Shown: positions 15,030-28,529 of the stretch, one piece after another | Layout: the number at the start of each line of letters is the position of its first letter | Position numbering within the stretch: position 1 is the stretch's first letter | Origin: Lamellibrachia columna | Taxonomy: Eukaryota; Annelida; Polychaeta; Sabellida; Siboglinidae | Reading direction: 5' to 3' | NCBI GenBank assembly: GCA_963662155.1 | Contig: OY759270.1 | Span: 16,971,545 to 17,035,544, forward strand | Length of the DNA: 64,000 bases | Position numbers and translations under genes: made by a program | Notes under the pieces: model-generated | What the model saw: only the letters and a program-made list of their open reading frames with translations | Told to the model about the DNA's origin: nothing | Databases searched by the model: none

Positions 15030-17780
15030 CATATATTTACTCTTAAGCTTCATATGATGAAGAACTAAAACATCAATTTTGTTTAAATCTTCGGCGTTCT
15101 TGGTGCCACTCGGCTAATAACTAATAATATTTGATGCAATTGGTTATTCTCATTAGCTCTTCGTTTGACACAGCCATTTGGCACTTTATCTTCTAAATAA
15201 AAAATGTATATTTAGTTTACATGGAATGATATAGAAATAAAAAAAATAAAATGCATGTTTGTATTCACGACAAATAATAGCATCACTTTGCCTTACTGCC
15301 AATTAAATCTCTATCGATGCCCGGAAACTTATAGCTGATTCATTGTAGCTATGAATAGTTCATATAAATTTAAATAGCATATAAATTATACATCGATGAG
15401 TATTCGTCTGCCCCTTGAGCATGGCCCAAATGCGGAAGGATGACGAGAATGGTTTGTCAATATTTGTTTAACAAGGATGTTTACCAAACTAATTAAATAC
15501 TAATTAAAGTGCCTTGTTTCAATATGGTCTCACTCGTGTCTGCATCATTGGAATTGTTAGCACGAACAGGGATCAAGTAAAGTACACACTTTAGGTAGAT
15601 AAGTCTTCTACATAAGTGCCACACGCATCAGGGTATTTAGGAGGACGGGGCAGTTATCCCCGCAATACACCCCAGGGTGGCAGCCGTGGGCTGTGCAGGG
15701 CAAGACTGGCGCATTCGTGAGCCTCTGTGACCGTCATTTGCACGAAGTCCCATATTTGCACCCACTTACAAGTGTTTAATGTTGTGGCGACCTGTGCGCC
15801 ACCTTGCGATTAAGCAAGGGGTCAGCTGCACTTATCCGCACGAGCACGTGGTTTTACGACTCGGATCTAATCAGTTTTCGCAGTTAGTTTTCGCTTGATT
15901 TCTTTTCGCACTAAGCGTTTAATTGTCATTGACGGCCGTGTTGTCGTCATAGTGTTCCATGCAACTGAAATAATAATAGTCATGTATCGCCATCTTATTT
16001 ATTTTATTTTCGAATCACACTTCTCAGGCAAGCATTTTTACCAGCGTGCGGTCAGATTTGCACAAAATAAAGTCGTGCGAATGTCTGCGTCTTTCTGCTT
16101 GTATGTGGTATCGAACTAAAGTGTATAATACGTGTTGCCATTATAACACATACATTATGTTATCTAACTTCCAACACGCGTAAACACGATTGCACAGAGA
16201 CTCACATTATCCTTGCATAGACCACCTGTCTCCGAAAAGCACGCTTAGATATAACTCTGCGTGAGTGAGACACATGAAAATGAATAGCAATTGATTGATA
16301 TCAACCATGATTTCACGTACTTGATGCGTTGCTCCCCTACACATATGTCATACGAGACACAATTAAATAGTATGTAAACATCAATATATCTCTACCTGTG
16401 CATAATCGTTTCTTGTCAATAGGCTTCTCGGCGATTATTCTTTTTAGGAACGAGATAAAAACATTTTTGAGAATGTTTTACTAGCATTGCATAATGACTC
16501 TTTAATGGTACTAGTTCTAGTAATTATAAGTCGAGTTAGTAGTGACTAATACAGTACAATTATTTTAATGCAACATTACATATTACGTACCATAATGCCA
16601 ACGGTCGTCCCTTAGTCACGACACAATAAACAACAGATAATAATGCCACTCGGTGTACGGTCGACTCTACTGCAGCCCGCTGGAGTATGTAGAAGAAGTG
16701 ATGGAATATAACATGAATAAATCTCTGGGTAAAGATCAGATTTAAATATCTTATCAAAAGTGTAAGACACGTAATTTAACCTAACATCTTCTACAATCGT
16801 CTAAACCCAAATCAAAAGGGAACCTCCAACTACAAGCTTGTAAACATAGTTAGCATTAGCCTTAGAATTGTGACCGGAAAGAGGTTTTGAATAAGTAGCA
16901 TTCATAGAGATAAAATGGTCATAAACATAATAATTATTATTAATTAATCCTCAGGAACCTGAGCTGAGAGGCGCAACTAAACATAATCATTAAACATAAT
17001 CGTGACCAGGGACGCGCAAAAGTTATTATCAGAACGAGATACAATCGAAGATTTATGGTGAAAATGCAATTTGGAATAAATATGTATTGATTTTTTTTCG
17101 GAAGATAGCTATAGTTTCAGATGTTTTTAAAGTGATGGGGACTTTTGAAAGATGCGAGAGACTAGTCAAGTAGGGTGGTTGTTGTGTAGATAGAGCACGA
17201 TATGTAAGAGTGGATAGCTTAAAATTAATATAATTATATCAAAGTATATTAAGGTCACCCTTAAAACATCGAATAGTGCAGTGACTGTTATCATGTCATA
17301 ATAGAACTAAGGCGTTGATTTCAATGTGTCGTTTTTCCCCATTGAAAACTATCGGTTAGCTGAGACCATCAAGTGGGATTCGCAATTCATGTGTTGGTTT
17401 ATGTTGTATGAATAATATCAGAATACAGACATTTAGTTTACATGTTTAGTTTCGTTTTGTCATATATTTGACAGACGAATGTGCGTATCAGATAAGGGTC
17501 GAATCTGGGAGGTCTTAGAATGCTATGTTCTACATTATTTGCCTTATATTTGCGATTTTATGTTCACATTTCAAAGCCTATATTTACATAAGTATCTGTA
17601 TATCATACCAACATGACACAACATACCATATCCACGTTACGAAAAAGATATATCACTATGTCATACGATTGATTCCGAATAGCAATGTATTGGCATCAAT
17701 AGTGATTGCACGTATTTAAGTGTTGCAGCCACACAAGTCACGCGATACATAAAGAGCAATTTTGTAAACGTCAAACATAT
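15030..17780. other. AT-rich interval without recognisable genes
   Basis: No frame here shows a domain or splice-supported exon. A block near 15640-15860 is more GC-rich but reads as nothing I recognise. The place where serpin A exon 4 would be expected, downstream on the minus strand, holds no serpin C-terminal motif. Confidence 0.6.
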
Positions 17781-17954
17781 ATATATATATGTATATTATA
17801 TATATTATATAATATATATATATATATATATAATGTTCATAGTACTATAATAACGCTATATAATAACGCTATAAAATATATAATATATAATATAATGTTA
17901 TTTTATAATTCTGTTTACTTCAAATGCTAATTGATAAGGCTTGTCTGTTGGACT

Positions 17955-18100
<146 letters not shown>

Positions 18101-19004
18101 AATATATCAAACAATGTGTTATTAAACATTTGCCATGTTTACAATTAACTGCCCGTTCGTGATACATACGTGCTGAACGGCATGACTACTGCCTGTGCCA
18201 GGTAATATTTCTTTGTAATCTGTTTGTAGCTGGCCATCAGACTGAAAATCAAAAACATAAGAATGGTATTTACTAGTGAGGAATCTACGTGGGGTAGACA
18301 CGTGAACGTTTATAAGTGCAAATTATTCTAATGCACATGCAAGTAAAATACAATAGTCGTTACCCGGAATGTAATGTTTTTGATCGCTAGACGGCGGGCG
18401 TATATAAACGCAATGCATCGTGGGATCGATGGTCGAGGGAAGTACCACTTGCACTTCAAATAGGAGAGTCGGAAATAATTACTGGTTGCAAAGAAACCAT
18501 GCGTTGGCATAGATACGCGATTGTTTCAGCGCATTGCAACAGGTTCGCGCGAATTACCTGTTGTACTTCCGTCGAAAATATCACGCGATTTAACTTTTAT
18601 GCCACTGTTATGTTATGCAAGAGTGGCGCCACGGGGTGTTCTGGGTAGCGTCTATTGCAAATACAAATACTTTTTAAAAACATGAAAAATAATTTATAAC
18701 ACAGTTCTCTAAGTGAACGTAGTGGCGTATGGCGCTATTGTGAACGCCTTATGCTGTCGGATGCAGTCGTTATACAAGACGTCATTATCACTGTTATTCT
18801 TATGCACATCATATGCAGCTACACATACATTAGCAGCGAAACCATTAAAAGTATATTGGTTACTAATATTGGATTAAACAATTGACGATTCTCAGCTCAT
18901 TTAAAAAAAAATTAAAGACACATTTTTTAAAGTAGCCTATGTGTAATAACTTGAATGTGTTACTTTCTCTGTGATTTTAATGACCAACATATAAGAATAA
19001 TTTA

Positions 19005-19134
<130 letters not shown>

Positions 19135-20904
19135 TAATTATAATTATAATTTTTTTTTTTTTTTGGTATAAATTTAGAATGTGTTTTAACCACCTTGTTA
19201 GTTTTACATAATTTATTTTCTAAACTACATATACATATTTAAACTTATGCAATTTCATTAAATGCGCCCGAGAACATTTTATTTTAAGTGAATTCAGGCG
19301 CTTTATAAATGCATATTATTATTAATATTGTCTGTTTTAAATTGGAATTAGCGAGTAAGCATTAATGGTACTACGTCGTTTTCATTGTAAAATGATGCCA
19401 TTTGAGTTAAACTACACATGTTCTAACAACGTGATTGCTCAAATGTGTTTGAATGAACCACTATTTTAAACCATAATAATGATTTGACATTAACTCTTTC
19501 TGAATATCGACCTTGCCGTTCAGAATGCAATGTAAACACGATATTCGAGTCGAAACATTCAAATTTGGCATATAACGGTCAATTAATGAACACAAATTGT
19601 GGTTTGTTAAAACACATTTTGACGATCAAGGTATTAATATATACTGTACAGTGTATATCGTTTGTTTATGCTCCTTTAATTTGTACATGATTTTACGATA
19701 CAAACGATGGGGGGAAGCTAAGTTTACCAAAAAAACTAAAAACACGGAAACAATCCAGGGGGTGGCCCAATATTGGATACATAGAGACTGGCGCTTTTCT
19801 AACAGATTTTATCCCTTTTGCTTTGCTACCCATGCAATTGTCAATAAATGGAATCAATGGTGACGTGTAACGAAGTAAAAGTACTTTGTTACGTTTAGTT
19901 TTACTCAAGTAATTCATAAAGAAATTAACGTACTCATGTACAAAGCGGTAATTACGACTGCAACGACACTTCTTTGTCTGGTGAAGCGTCATCTCTCTTT
20001 AAGCAAATTAGTAACTGAAGAAAACTCATAACACAAACAAAATCCGATAGAAAATATCGTAATAACCTGAAAGAGCTGTCAACGAAAACTCGATCGACAA
20101 CTTTGAGAGTGTGGTTGTAGGTGGTAGCGGAGAAGGCTTTCAGCAGCAGTCGGAAGCCCTCGTGAACTTTGCAATTGGAAGGGAAGCTGTTGAACCGTAG
20201 GACGTTGCGCATCTGTTGTTTGGTCAGTCCCTGGGCGCCGGCGTACAGCATGGCCATGGCGGCGGAGACGCTGAACGGAGACATTATGATGTTTTCGCTG
20301 CCGCTCCCGGCCTTTACCTTCTTGTATTGACTGTAACAATATGTAATCATACTTTAATTGTCTTATTTAATTATTCATCGGACGTATTCAAAAGTTGCAA
20401 AACGTCATTTTTTGTTTTGCTTTCAATTTTTGTCTCAAGCTTTGACGTGTGCTAAAGGAAACGTGCGGACATATTTGTGGTAAACTATGAGCAGAAATAC
20501 AACTAGAGGTTACTCGAACAATTTAAGCTGAAACGTGTATTTAGCTAAATATTACATGTTATAGATATATCAACAAAAACAAAGGTGTACGTGTTGACCA
20601 CGTGTGTACAAATAGTCAACAGTTTGTTGGGTACACTAAAGACCGAAGGCAGCGAAGCTATCTTAGCACAAATGTATGTTGAGCTCAAATTGTCCGAGTT
20701 ATTGACAATATTTGCGAAATGTTGTGATTGCAGATGATGACAGACACACCGACGTGCACAGACAGACAACATACACCAACTATACGGACAACATATTCGC
20801 AAACATATAACATACCTGAAGTCCAGAGAAATGTCAATGCCAGCCAAGCTACGCATTTTAAAATGTTAAGGCTGTGCTTGCTTATAGAAGATCCAAACTT
20901 TTGT

Positions 20905-21275
20905 AAATAAATGTCTAAGAAGAATTGTTATTTGGATATGGTGGCCAGAAACAATTAGCAATGAAGCACTGAGAACAAACCAGGAACCAGTGAAACATCA
21001 AATAAAAGAACGTCGTGGAGCTGGATAGGCCAAACTCTCAGGAAGCGAACACAACACATCACGAGACAGGAGTTCACGAAGAACCCTCAGGGTAAATGAA
21101 AAAGGGGAGGCCAAGAAACACCCGACGCAGAGAAGTAGAACCAGATGTGTCAAAAGGAAAACACAAATGGAAGCAGTTGGAATCCCAAGCCCCAAACCGT
21201 GTCTTGTTGAAAGGAGTCATTGACGGCCTGTGATCCGCCGGGGAGTGAAACGTTAAGTAAGTCATACTTGAAGCC
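20905..21275 (+). mobile_element. RTE-like retrotransposon 3' end relic in serpin A intron 1
   Basis: The plus strand carries, with stops and shifts, ELDRPNSQEA (degenerate of R-W-x-G-H), KGRPRNTRRREVE and KHKWKQLESQAPNRVLLKGVID. These match the C-terminal R-x-R-G-R-P-x-x-T-W-R-R and W-x-x-L-E-x-x-A-x-x-R motifs of RTE-like elements. It is opposite in strand to the serpin and is an insertion. Confidence 0.65.
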
Positions 21276-21480
21276 GGCAATTATTATATGCGTATTCACA
21301 ACATTCCAACTCTGACATAGTTACCTCCAAATAGCCTGTTGGCATTGGCGACAACTTTACGATGACCGCAGGGCGTATCTCTTTTAGGTCGGTATGGGCT
21401 ATGGCCCCGATAACCAACCGTCGATACCACCAGACTCACCAACACAAGACACACGATAACGTAGCTGCGCATGGCGGTCA

Positions 21481-21650
21481 CTGAAATCACAGTAACACAG
21501 CATACAACCGGTCAGAATAACGTCTGTCGCAGCTGAAGAAGTTACCGACTGCAGGGAACGGGATATAGCGTAACGACAGCGTCTGCACCTGCCGGGAGAT
21601 GACGCACGCCCATCCCCTTTTTGAGAGGCTGTGCTTCAGTTATAAACATT
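21481..21650 (-). promoter_or_regulatory. Candidate promoter and 5' UTR intron of serpin A
   Basis: On the minus strand a TTTATAA box (21646-21640) precedes a candidate 5' UTR exon ending CAGTCG at 21546 with donor GTAACT. The ATG exon follows an acceptor TGATTTCAG at 21481, giving an intron of about 65 nt. The same TTTCAG-TGA sequence lies just upstream of the ATG in loci D and E, so this part is conserved in the family. The exact start is inferred. Confidence 0.45.
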
Positions 21651-22399
21651 TCCATAAATCATCCCATCAATACGCGGCTGATTGTGTACGGCCGAGCCCC
21701 CTTTTCAAAACCAAGAGGACGGACCTGTGATGGCAAAACATTTAACTACTAATTATTCATTTAATCAATAACAACAAATAAAAAACAGACAATTTATATT
21801 ACATAAAATGCAGGTGTAATTTTACAACTTTACCAGACGAAAATAAAAATTCCGTTGCTTCCACTAGTGACATTTTAGTATCGTTACTAACAAATATTTG
21901 CCCATATTCTCCAACGATTCTTGATGAACGTATCAATGTTAAAACAGTATACAAATATAGGTACACAATTGGTATTACTTTTATTACAGAGTTAAATCAA
22001 CGTCCAACAACGTTTTAATATTGCAGCTGTTGTAATGTTATATGTGGCACTGATTAAAGGCATAGTAAATTTTTAACTATTGACGATTCATTTATTATAT
22101 TGTTGCAATATAGTTAGACAACATACGTACGTAACCACGTTGTGGAGCTTACCTCTGGATGAATTGTTGCGAACTGAAGATGCAAATCAAGCTGTATGAA
22201 CCTTCTCGCCTAGAAGATTTGGTTTCGATCAGCAGGGCGGATTCGTGGCGTGGCCCTCCAAAACGTAGCTATACACCCATAATGCAACAACTCACGTGAT
22301 GTTGTCCGCGTATCTAAACCTCGTCTACTGCGCACAACGCATAGCCCACGCACTGGGTGAAGTATATAGCATAGGCATTTAGTATATATCATGGAATTT

Positions 22400-22910
22400 A
22401 TTGAGTGTCCCACAATTGTTGGACAACGCGGTAACGTCCTTTTGATGTTATGGTACAATATACACCTGGCAAACAATAATCAATTCTCTCGAGTGAATTA
22501 TAGCCCCCAGACATTTATGGCTGTCCCGGGTGGGATATTTGCGCGAGTGGGAAAACCCAGTTACCGTTGATCATTATTTTGTGTTGCGCACATTCCAGAA
22601 ACATCATATATTTCGACACTTTTTTTTACGCACGACAAGTCTCGCCTGAAAACAAGATAATAAGTAAAGGCAATTGGGGTTAAAAGCGTCTGCTAGAATT
22701 TTCTGCCCGTTTGTGTTGTCCTGGAGAGTTAAAATTAGTGATGGGAAATACCGCGAGAAAAATCCCCGGGTAAAGCCCTGCAGCTTTCTTATTAGACACA
22801 CCGAGGACCTTTTGGATGTGACTTAGCATCGTTAATAAATAGTATGTGTGGTGGTAGTTTATATCAGCAGTGATTAGTTTCTTTTAAGTTCCTCTGCACG
22901 CGCTCACACG
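22400..22910. repeat. Duplicated block upstream of serpin A (paralog at 28530-29700)
   Basis: Direct-orientation matches to the block next to serpin B: TTGGACAACGCGGTA, GGGAAAACCCAGT, GTGATGGGAAATACCGCGAG and AGCATCGTTAATAAATAGTA occur in the same order in both. In the 28.5-kb copy the order is kept but a CACT array and about 0.6 kb are inserted. Confidence 0.8.
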
Positions 22911-22929
22911 CTCGCACGCGCACATACAA

Positions 22930-23022
22930 GATTTAAATATATTTGACAAGATTTTAAACGATTCAACAAGATTTAACAAGATTGCTATCCAAGGCAAAGG
23001 CCCAGATGGCAAATGGAAAAAG
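22930..23022 (-). mobile_element. CR1-like 3' tail, minus orientation
   Basis: The reverse complement reads CATTTGCCATCTGGGCCTTT, then TTGGATAGCAATCTTGTTAAATCTTG. This is nearly the 3' end of the CR1-like element at 34100-34170 including its TCTTGTTAAA tail units. Only the last 90 bases or so remain. Confidence 0.7.
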
Positions 23023-23059
23023 AAGGTGTGAGATTTTTGTCGGGTGGGTTAAGCACGTA

Positions 23060-23384
<325 letters not shown>

Positions 23385-24648
23385 TGCCTCACATTAAGTC
23401 CGTGTCATACAAATAAAAAATTTTTTAACGAAACATTGGTGCAAACCGTTCGCCGAAACCATCAAAGTGCCACTGATGTTACATGTCTATGGGTCGACTT
23501 GTCATCTTACTCCCGCAAGTGCAAATACTTTGGTATGCAACAGAAAATAAAACGAGTGTTTCCTATAACGGAAACATAGTCAATTAGTTGATTATCCATG
23601 ATCCAACAAGTTATTTTGAATTATTGAGCAGATATTCTGTCGGGAATCAGTGTCTTTTGAATTACTGAGCAGATATTCTGTCGGGAATCAGTGTCTTTGA
23701 ATTTTTGGTCTCTGGTGTTATTCTGCGAGATTTCGGAGCTTCAATAAAATCGGGAGCATTTCTTATCTTAGTCACGAGCCAGTCGTATTGGTAGGGCCCC
23801 GTCGTCCACCAATATTAAAGATGGGAAAAGTGAGCATGCTAAAAAAACAGCGATTCTATTAGCACTTGACGGGCCTGGTTTTATAGGTAATTCGAGGGAA
23901 TTATAGAAATATGTTGTGTGCAGTTTTGAATAGTTCCATTTCCTGATCTGTTAGCCGTTTTGATACATTATTCGCTTTGGAGACGTGTATTTCTTGCAAT
24001 AAAATATGATGAGTCAGCGCACTTTGTCACTAGTGTTATTCCACCAGTCACGTGTTATAATCCTCATTTCGATTGCAAGACCTACGTCATGCGGTTACGT
24101 CAGCAGTAAAATTAGCAACAGTGTTATTCAAATAAAAAATTTACCCACAAGGAGGAATTTCATTTAAGTAAACGTGTGTGTGTGTGCGTGTATGCGCGCG
24201 TGTGTGTCTGTGTAGCGATTATAGCAATCAAGAAGCTGCACCGGTTCAACGACCTGTCGCTCTGGGTACGTTGTTACTGGCGAACATAGAATAATGTTGG
24301 GGCAAATAAGTTTACGCTGTTCGATCCAATCATTGCATCATATTGCGCATTTACAAAGACTTCGTTGTTTTCTAAAACCATAGTTGTGTCCTGTTTTTGC
24401 ATTCCTTACGCATAATCGGTACTATTTTTGATCTAAGGACATTTTTTTACTGCCCTTTTTGAGATACGTTAGTAACTTGTCATATATCATTACTAGGGCA
24501 CATTTGGAATTATGAAGAACGCCTTAAAGAATGTGGTTTAACAACCCTAGAGACAAGGAGGTTAAGAGGAGATCAAATTAAAGTTTTTAAGGTATTGAAT
24601 GGGTATGAAAATATTGATAGAAATTTTTTTCTCACTTAAGAAAGATAC

Positions 24649-24803
24649 TCAGACTCAGACTCAGACTCATTTATTTTGACCAACATATAAATCAACATAT
24701 AAACAAAAGTAAACAAAAATAAATGGTCAAGGAGACGCCCATTAAGACATTGAGTATGCCGCTATCATGGGAGCCACCACTGGTTTAGTCAAGCAGTTGA
24801 AAA
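24649..24803 (-). mobile_element. Small insertion with a (GAGTCT)n tail inside the CR1-like copy
   Basis: This segment interrupts the CR1-like sequence exactly between AAGATA and GTAGAAC. One end is ACTCAGACTCAGACTC and the other is A-rich. Read on the minus strand it would end in a GAGTCT tandem tail, as some retroposons do. No coding content. Confidence 0.45.
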
Positions 24804-24881
24804 TATTATATAAAAAAATAGTAGAACTAGACGACACGAGGTGTCATTAGTGAAGGATCAGTGTGGATTGGATATCAGGAA

Positions 24882-26085
24882 TAATAATACCTTTATTAGT
24901 CAAAAAACATGGATATACATTTGATAAAACTACGGCAAGGAGTTGAAAATACAAAGTAAAAAAACATGCAAGAAAAATATTTAACTTAATACTAACAACC
25001 AGCAGGAACATGTATGTATATAGTTCTACAGTTCGCACATACCCCTCTGTGACTTAGCAATCATGAGTTAAGGGCCCTGATGGTACAAAAGATGGTAGAT
25101 GGTTGATGGTACCGCCTGCCTTGTCTCGCTGTAATGAATGTGGTGTGTAGTGGATGTGTTGCATCGCGTAATATGTTTTCGGTCTTCTTTGTCACGTAAT
25201 GACTGTGCAAGCTGCGAAGTGGTGTAACATGGATGGATTTGGCAGCTTGTTTTACCACATGCTCTAATTTGTTCATGTTTTGAGCTGAGAGTGAGCTATG
25301 GTAGCGCAGAAAACAACACAAAAGAACTGGCTGCACTAATGCATGATAGAAGGTTGACAGCACACTTTGACTAACCTCAAATTTTTACAGTTTCGATAGG
25401 AAATGCAGTCTTTGTCTACATTTCTTGTACACAGATGCTGTGTTTTCATTCCAGTTCAGTTGTTCGTCTATAATCACACCCAGATATGTATAAGTGATAG
25501 CACGCTCTACAGTTTCACCATTAACTGTCAATGGTTTTGGTGGGTTTCTATTTCTGCTAAAGTCAATTATAATTTCTTTGGTTTTCTTTACATTGAACTG
25601 CAGACAGTTTTCACGACACCATGAAGTTAGTCTTTGCACTTCTTCTTCATACGTGGTGTTGTCATCAGGGCAGATGAATCCAGCCAACCATATATCATCG
25701 GCCTATTTGAGAAGTATGTCCTTGCTGTTCTGTTGGATTGGCCTACAGTCACTCGTGTACAGGTGTACAGTACAGGGTGTACAGTACAGGGTGTACAGTA
25801 CAGGGGAGATTACACTTCCCTGAGGTGTACAGGGTGTAAAGTACAGGGGAGATAACACTTCCCTGAGGTGTACAGGGTGTACAGTACAGGGGAGATAACA
25901 CTTCCCTGAGGTGCGCAGGTGTTCGCGTTTCTGCTGGAAGATGAAGCATCATTCATTTCCACATACTGTGACCTATTCGAAAGAAAGTCTAGTATCCATA
26001 TAACCAGTGTTGGATTCACGTTCATGTTCCTCAGCTTAGATGCCATCAAATGAGGTTGAATCGTGTTGAACGCGCTGTACTCATT
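24882..26085 (-). mobile_element. L2/Rex-like non-LTR retrotransposon, 5'-truncated, nested
   Basis: The minus strand reads a reverse transcriptase from about 26050 to 25060. It contains WILDFLSNRSQYV, then APQGSVISPVLYTLYTS (motif B), then A-D-D preceded by an amber codon where the usual Tyr or Phe should be (near 25708). It continues with WCRENCLQFNVKKTKEIIIDFS, TYTYLGVIID, QRLHFLSKL, a thumb region with FYHALVQPVLLCCFL, and HPLHTTFITARQGRRYHQP. The 3' end has AATAAAGG and (ATT)n, a normal L2/CR1-type tail, at 24882. A local tandem expansion (25760-25915) lies inside the motif B region. The stops and this expansion make it inactive. Confidence 0.75.
25757..25918. repeat. Tandem expansion within the L2-like RT motif B
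   Basis: GTGTACAGTACAGG units and a 45-bp unit (GGGGAGATAACACTTCCCTG plus the GTGTACAG unit) are repeated about three times. In translation the motif B peptide VISPVLYTLYTS is duplicated several times. Confidence 0.85.
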
Positions 26086-26493
26086 CTCACAGGGTATAAT
26101 TAATGAATGGAACAGATTGTGTAACTGCTAGCAGCATGAATATGTTTAAAAACAGAATTGACAAATATCTCAGAAACATTTTTGGACTCTCGATAAGCCG
26201 ATGGCTTCCTTATCCACTTGCCTTCTGGGCATTAGCCTAGGATGGCAATCTTGCTCAATCTTGTTAGATCTGACTTACCGATATTTCGACACGACACTAA
26301 GTTCTAATGCGCTGTGTCGTCAAATTTGCAGTTATTTTCTATTTCAAAATGGCGGAAATTGTAACACAAGAAATAATTTGGTTTTAATAAAACAAGATAT
26401 ATTGTCTTTTAATAAATCGGATATAAATATTAGTACCCAAAATTGTGTACAAGAATACTGACTGGAGAAACGTCACATTCATTTTGACATATG

Positions 26494-26556
<63 letters not shown>

Positions 26557-26570
26557 GCATACCTGTAGTT

Positions 26571-26661
<91 letters not shown>

Positions 26662-26680
26662 GCATACCTGTAGTTCAAGC
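26494..26680. repeat. Duplicated (AT)n plus 20-bp spacer
   Basis: Two (AT)n runs (26494-26552 and 26573-26658) are each followed by the same spacer, TTGTGCATACCTGTAGTTCA. Confidence 0.95.
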
Positions 26681-26889
26681 CAAAGCCCGCGGTGTAGCGT
26701 TATTCCATTCATGCATGGGGCGCTATTTTACATTTGTCCTGCGAGCACAAGCTGACATGTAAATGTTCCATATAGTGATTAGTAAGTAATTAACTAAAGT
26801 GAGATACGTGCATTGTAACCTCATAGATTGCATTTATATTGTCAGTATGGCTAGCCACTGTTTTATTTTCAATAGTATCTTGTCGATGG

Positions 26890-27130
26890 CATCGTGATTG
26901 AACACCGGTGGCGGGGAGGTTAGAACATCGGACTCTTCTTGCTGCCGTTTCGAAGCTTTGGCTATTTCGTTCAGCCCATGTTACGACAGTTCACTCAGCT
27001 GTCTTCGCACAGTAATTGGAATGCTCCACAGAAGTGATTCCGTTGGAACGAACAGATCTGCCGGGGGTGAAGTGTAAAGCACTTTGAGCAGTAGCAAGGG
27101 CTGGATACAACGTTATATAAGAAAGTACCT
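26890..27130 (+). mobile_element. tRNA-derived SINE
   Basis: The 5' part resembles a degenerate tRNA head (GGTGGCGGGGAGGTTAGAAC, CGGACTCTTCTTGC, then GTTTCGAAGC). The 3' part ends with GTGTAAAGCACTTTGAGCAG and GTTATATAAG, a tail of the type AAGCGCTTTGAG...GCTATATAAG that is common to several SINE/LINE tails. Promoter boxes are degenerate, so it is probably inactive. Confidence 0.6.
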
Positions 27131-27267
27131 TTTTTCTTTACCTTTATATCACATTAAGTATTTGTATTCACAAAGCCAATTTTCTGCCAGCCAGTGAGGT
27201 TTGAGGTTTTGAAATGTTTTACTCATTAACAATATACATATGTACATAATTATACGTATATCGACTA

Positions 27268-27288
27268 AACATACACACACACACACGC

Positions 27289-27337
<49 letters not shown>

Positions 27338-27452
27338 CAAACGCACGCGCGCGCGCACGCAATTAAAACATCAAACAGTCACACAATCACACATGCACGC
27401 ACTTACGCAGCACACACACACGCACACGCACACGCACGCATGCACGCATGAC
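27268..27452. repeat. CA/CG simple repeat cluster
   Basis: ACAC, GCAC and CGCG units with short unique interruptions. No gene. Confidence 0.9.
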
Positions 27453-27574
27453 TGTAGTTGGTATCAACCGGGTGACAGTAGGTCGACGATCTTGCCGTCA
27501 GTCGCCGACTCATTGATGAGGCTTCGACACAGGGACGGGAGGCTGCACATATTAAATAATATTCAGTCTCATTC

Positions 27575-27870
27575 TAGACATAAATAAGGCGTTTGACACA
27601 GCACCAAGAGACGTTATCGGAGTTATGGCGGGAGTGGAGGTAGGAGAGGCAGATGTCAGAATGGTGCAAACAATGTCTAAAGAGCAAACATGCGGTGTAG
27701 AGAGTTGAGGGAGTGACGCCAGAAGAATTAGGAGTGAGAGTAGGTATCAGACAGGGACGTGCATTCAACCCCCTTTTGTTCAATTTGGTATTGAACCTGA
27801 TGAGTGGACAAATGTCAAAAGAAGAAGTACCGAGGAACTGGCAGTTGTGAAAGTTAACACTGCAGAAAAT
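27575..27870 (+). mobile_element. Reverse transcriptase fragment (motifs A and B)
   Basis: The plus strand reads DINKAFDTAPRDVI (motif A), then after a shift and a stop VRVGIRQGRAFNPLLFNLVLN (motif B). The order and spacing are those of non-LTR reverse transcriptases of the RTE/R2-like type. Motif C is absent. It is an inactive fragment. Confidence 0.7.
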
Positions 27871-27975
27871 CTTATGACATCAGTGTTTGACATCATTCAC
27901 ATCAATAATGCATCGTACTATGTGTCATGAAGCATTCGTCTGTTTTACAATTTATAACACATTGATGATATGTAC

Positions 27976-28520
27976 CTGCTGAACGGCACGACCACTGCCT
28001 CTGCGCCGTAATAGTTCTTTGTCACCATTTTGAAGTTATTCAACAGACTGAAGAACAAAACACAAGAAGAAATTTGTTTCGATCGCGAGTAACTTAATAT
28101 CGCCAACCCGTTCTCGTTGATTTCATGTCTTGAAACTTGTTGAGATTGAGCTAAAAATGCGGGTTTGCCTGGATAACGGGTGAAGCGTTGATATATCAGC
28201 TGAATTAAATACTGCCGCATTTCTAACGAAATAATGTTGTTTTTTCAATTTATTACACGTGCATGTCTCATTATATTCATTACGTCCTGGTGAAGCAAAA
28301 TGTTCTCACTACAAGAAAATCAGTAACTAAACAAACCACGTTATACACATTAAACATCGAATACAAAATATCACAATCACCTACGAGTGCTCTCAACGAA
28401 AAGTCGATTGGCGACCACCCGGCAGTAGGACGGGAAACTGTTGAATCGCAGGGCGCTTTTCATCTGAGATCTGGTCTCGTTAAGAGCGCCGGCGTACGCC
28501 ATTGCCAGGGCGACGGCAAT
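27976..28520 (-). pseudogene. Serpin locus B (deletion-fused remnant: part of exon 2 plus exon 3)
   Basis: Minus strand. Exon 3 is 28047-27976 (72 nt, intact frame: SLLNNFKMVTKNYYGAEAVV then VPFS, donor GTACAT). The exon 2 remnant runs 28515-28381: ALAMAYAGA, RSQMKSALRFN, SYCRV joined directly to VANRLFVE, donor GTGATT. Compared with loci D and E, 63 nt are missing in frame between CRV and VAN. Everything upstream of ALAM (exon 1, intron 1, start of exon 2) is also gone. It is replaced by the block from 28530 onward that corresponds to the far-upstream block of locus A (22400). One deletion thus explains the loss of promoter and start. No exon 4 is found down to 22 kb. Confidence 0.8.
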
Positions 28521-28529
28521 GAGTGTTCC

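Larger units (their letters stand above)
24503..26265 (+). mobile_element. CR1-like element 3' half, split by two nested insertions
   Basis: Three pieces line up in order with the CR1-like element at 33750-34165. They are 24503-24648 (ERLKECGLTT-type region and METRRLRGDQ-type region), 24804-24882 and 26085-26265 (NEWN, CVTASSMNMFKN, then the 3' UTR with CTCGATAAGCCGATGGCTTC). The gaps hold unrelated sequence, so other elements jumped into this copy. Small changes and stops show it is inactive. Confidence 0.8.

Noticed and set aside
26890..27130. Functional tRNA gene
   Set aside because: Only a tRNA-like head with poor arm pairing, followed by a SINE tail.
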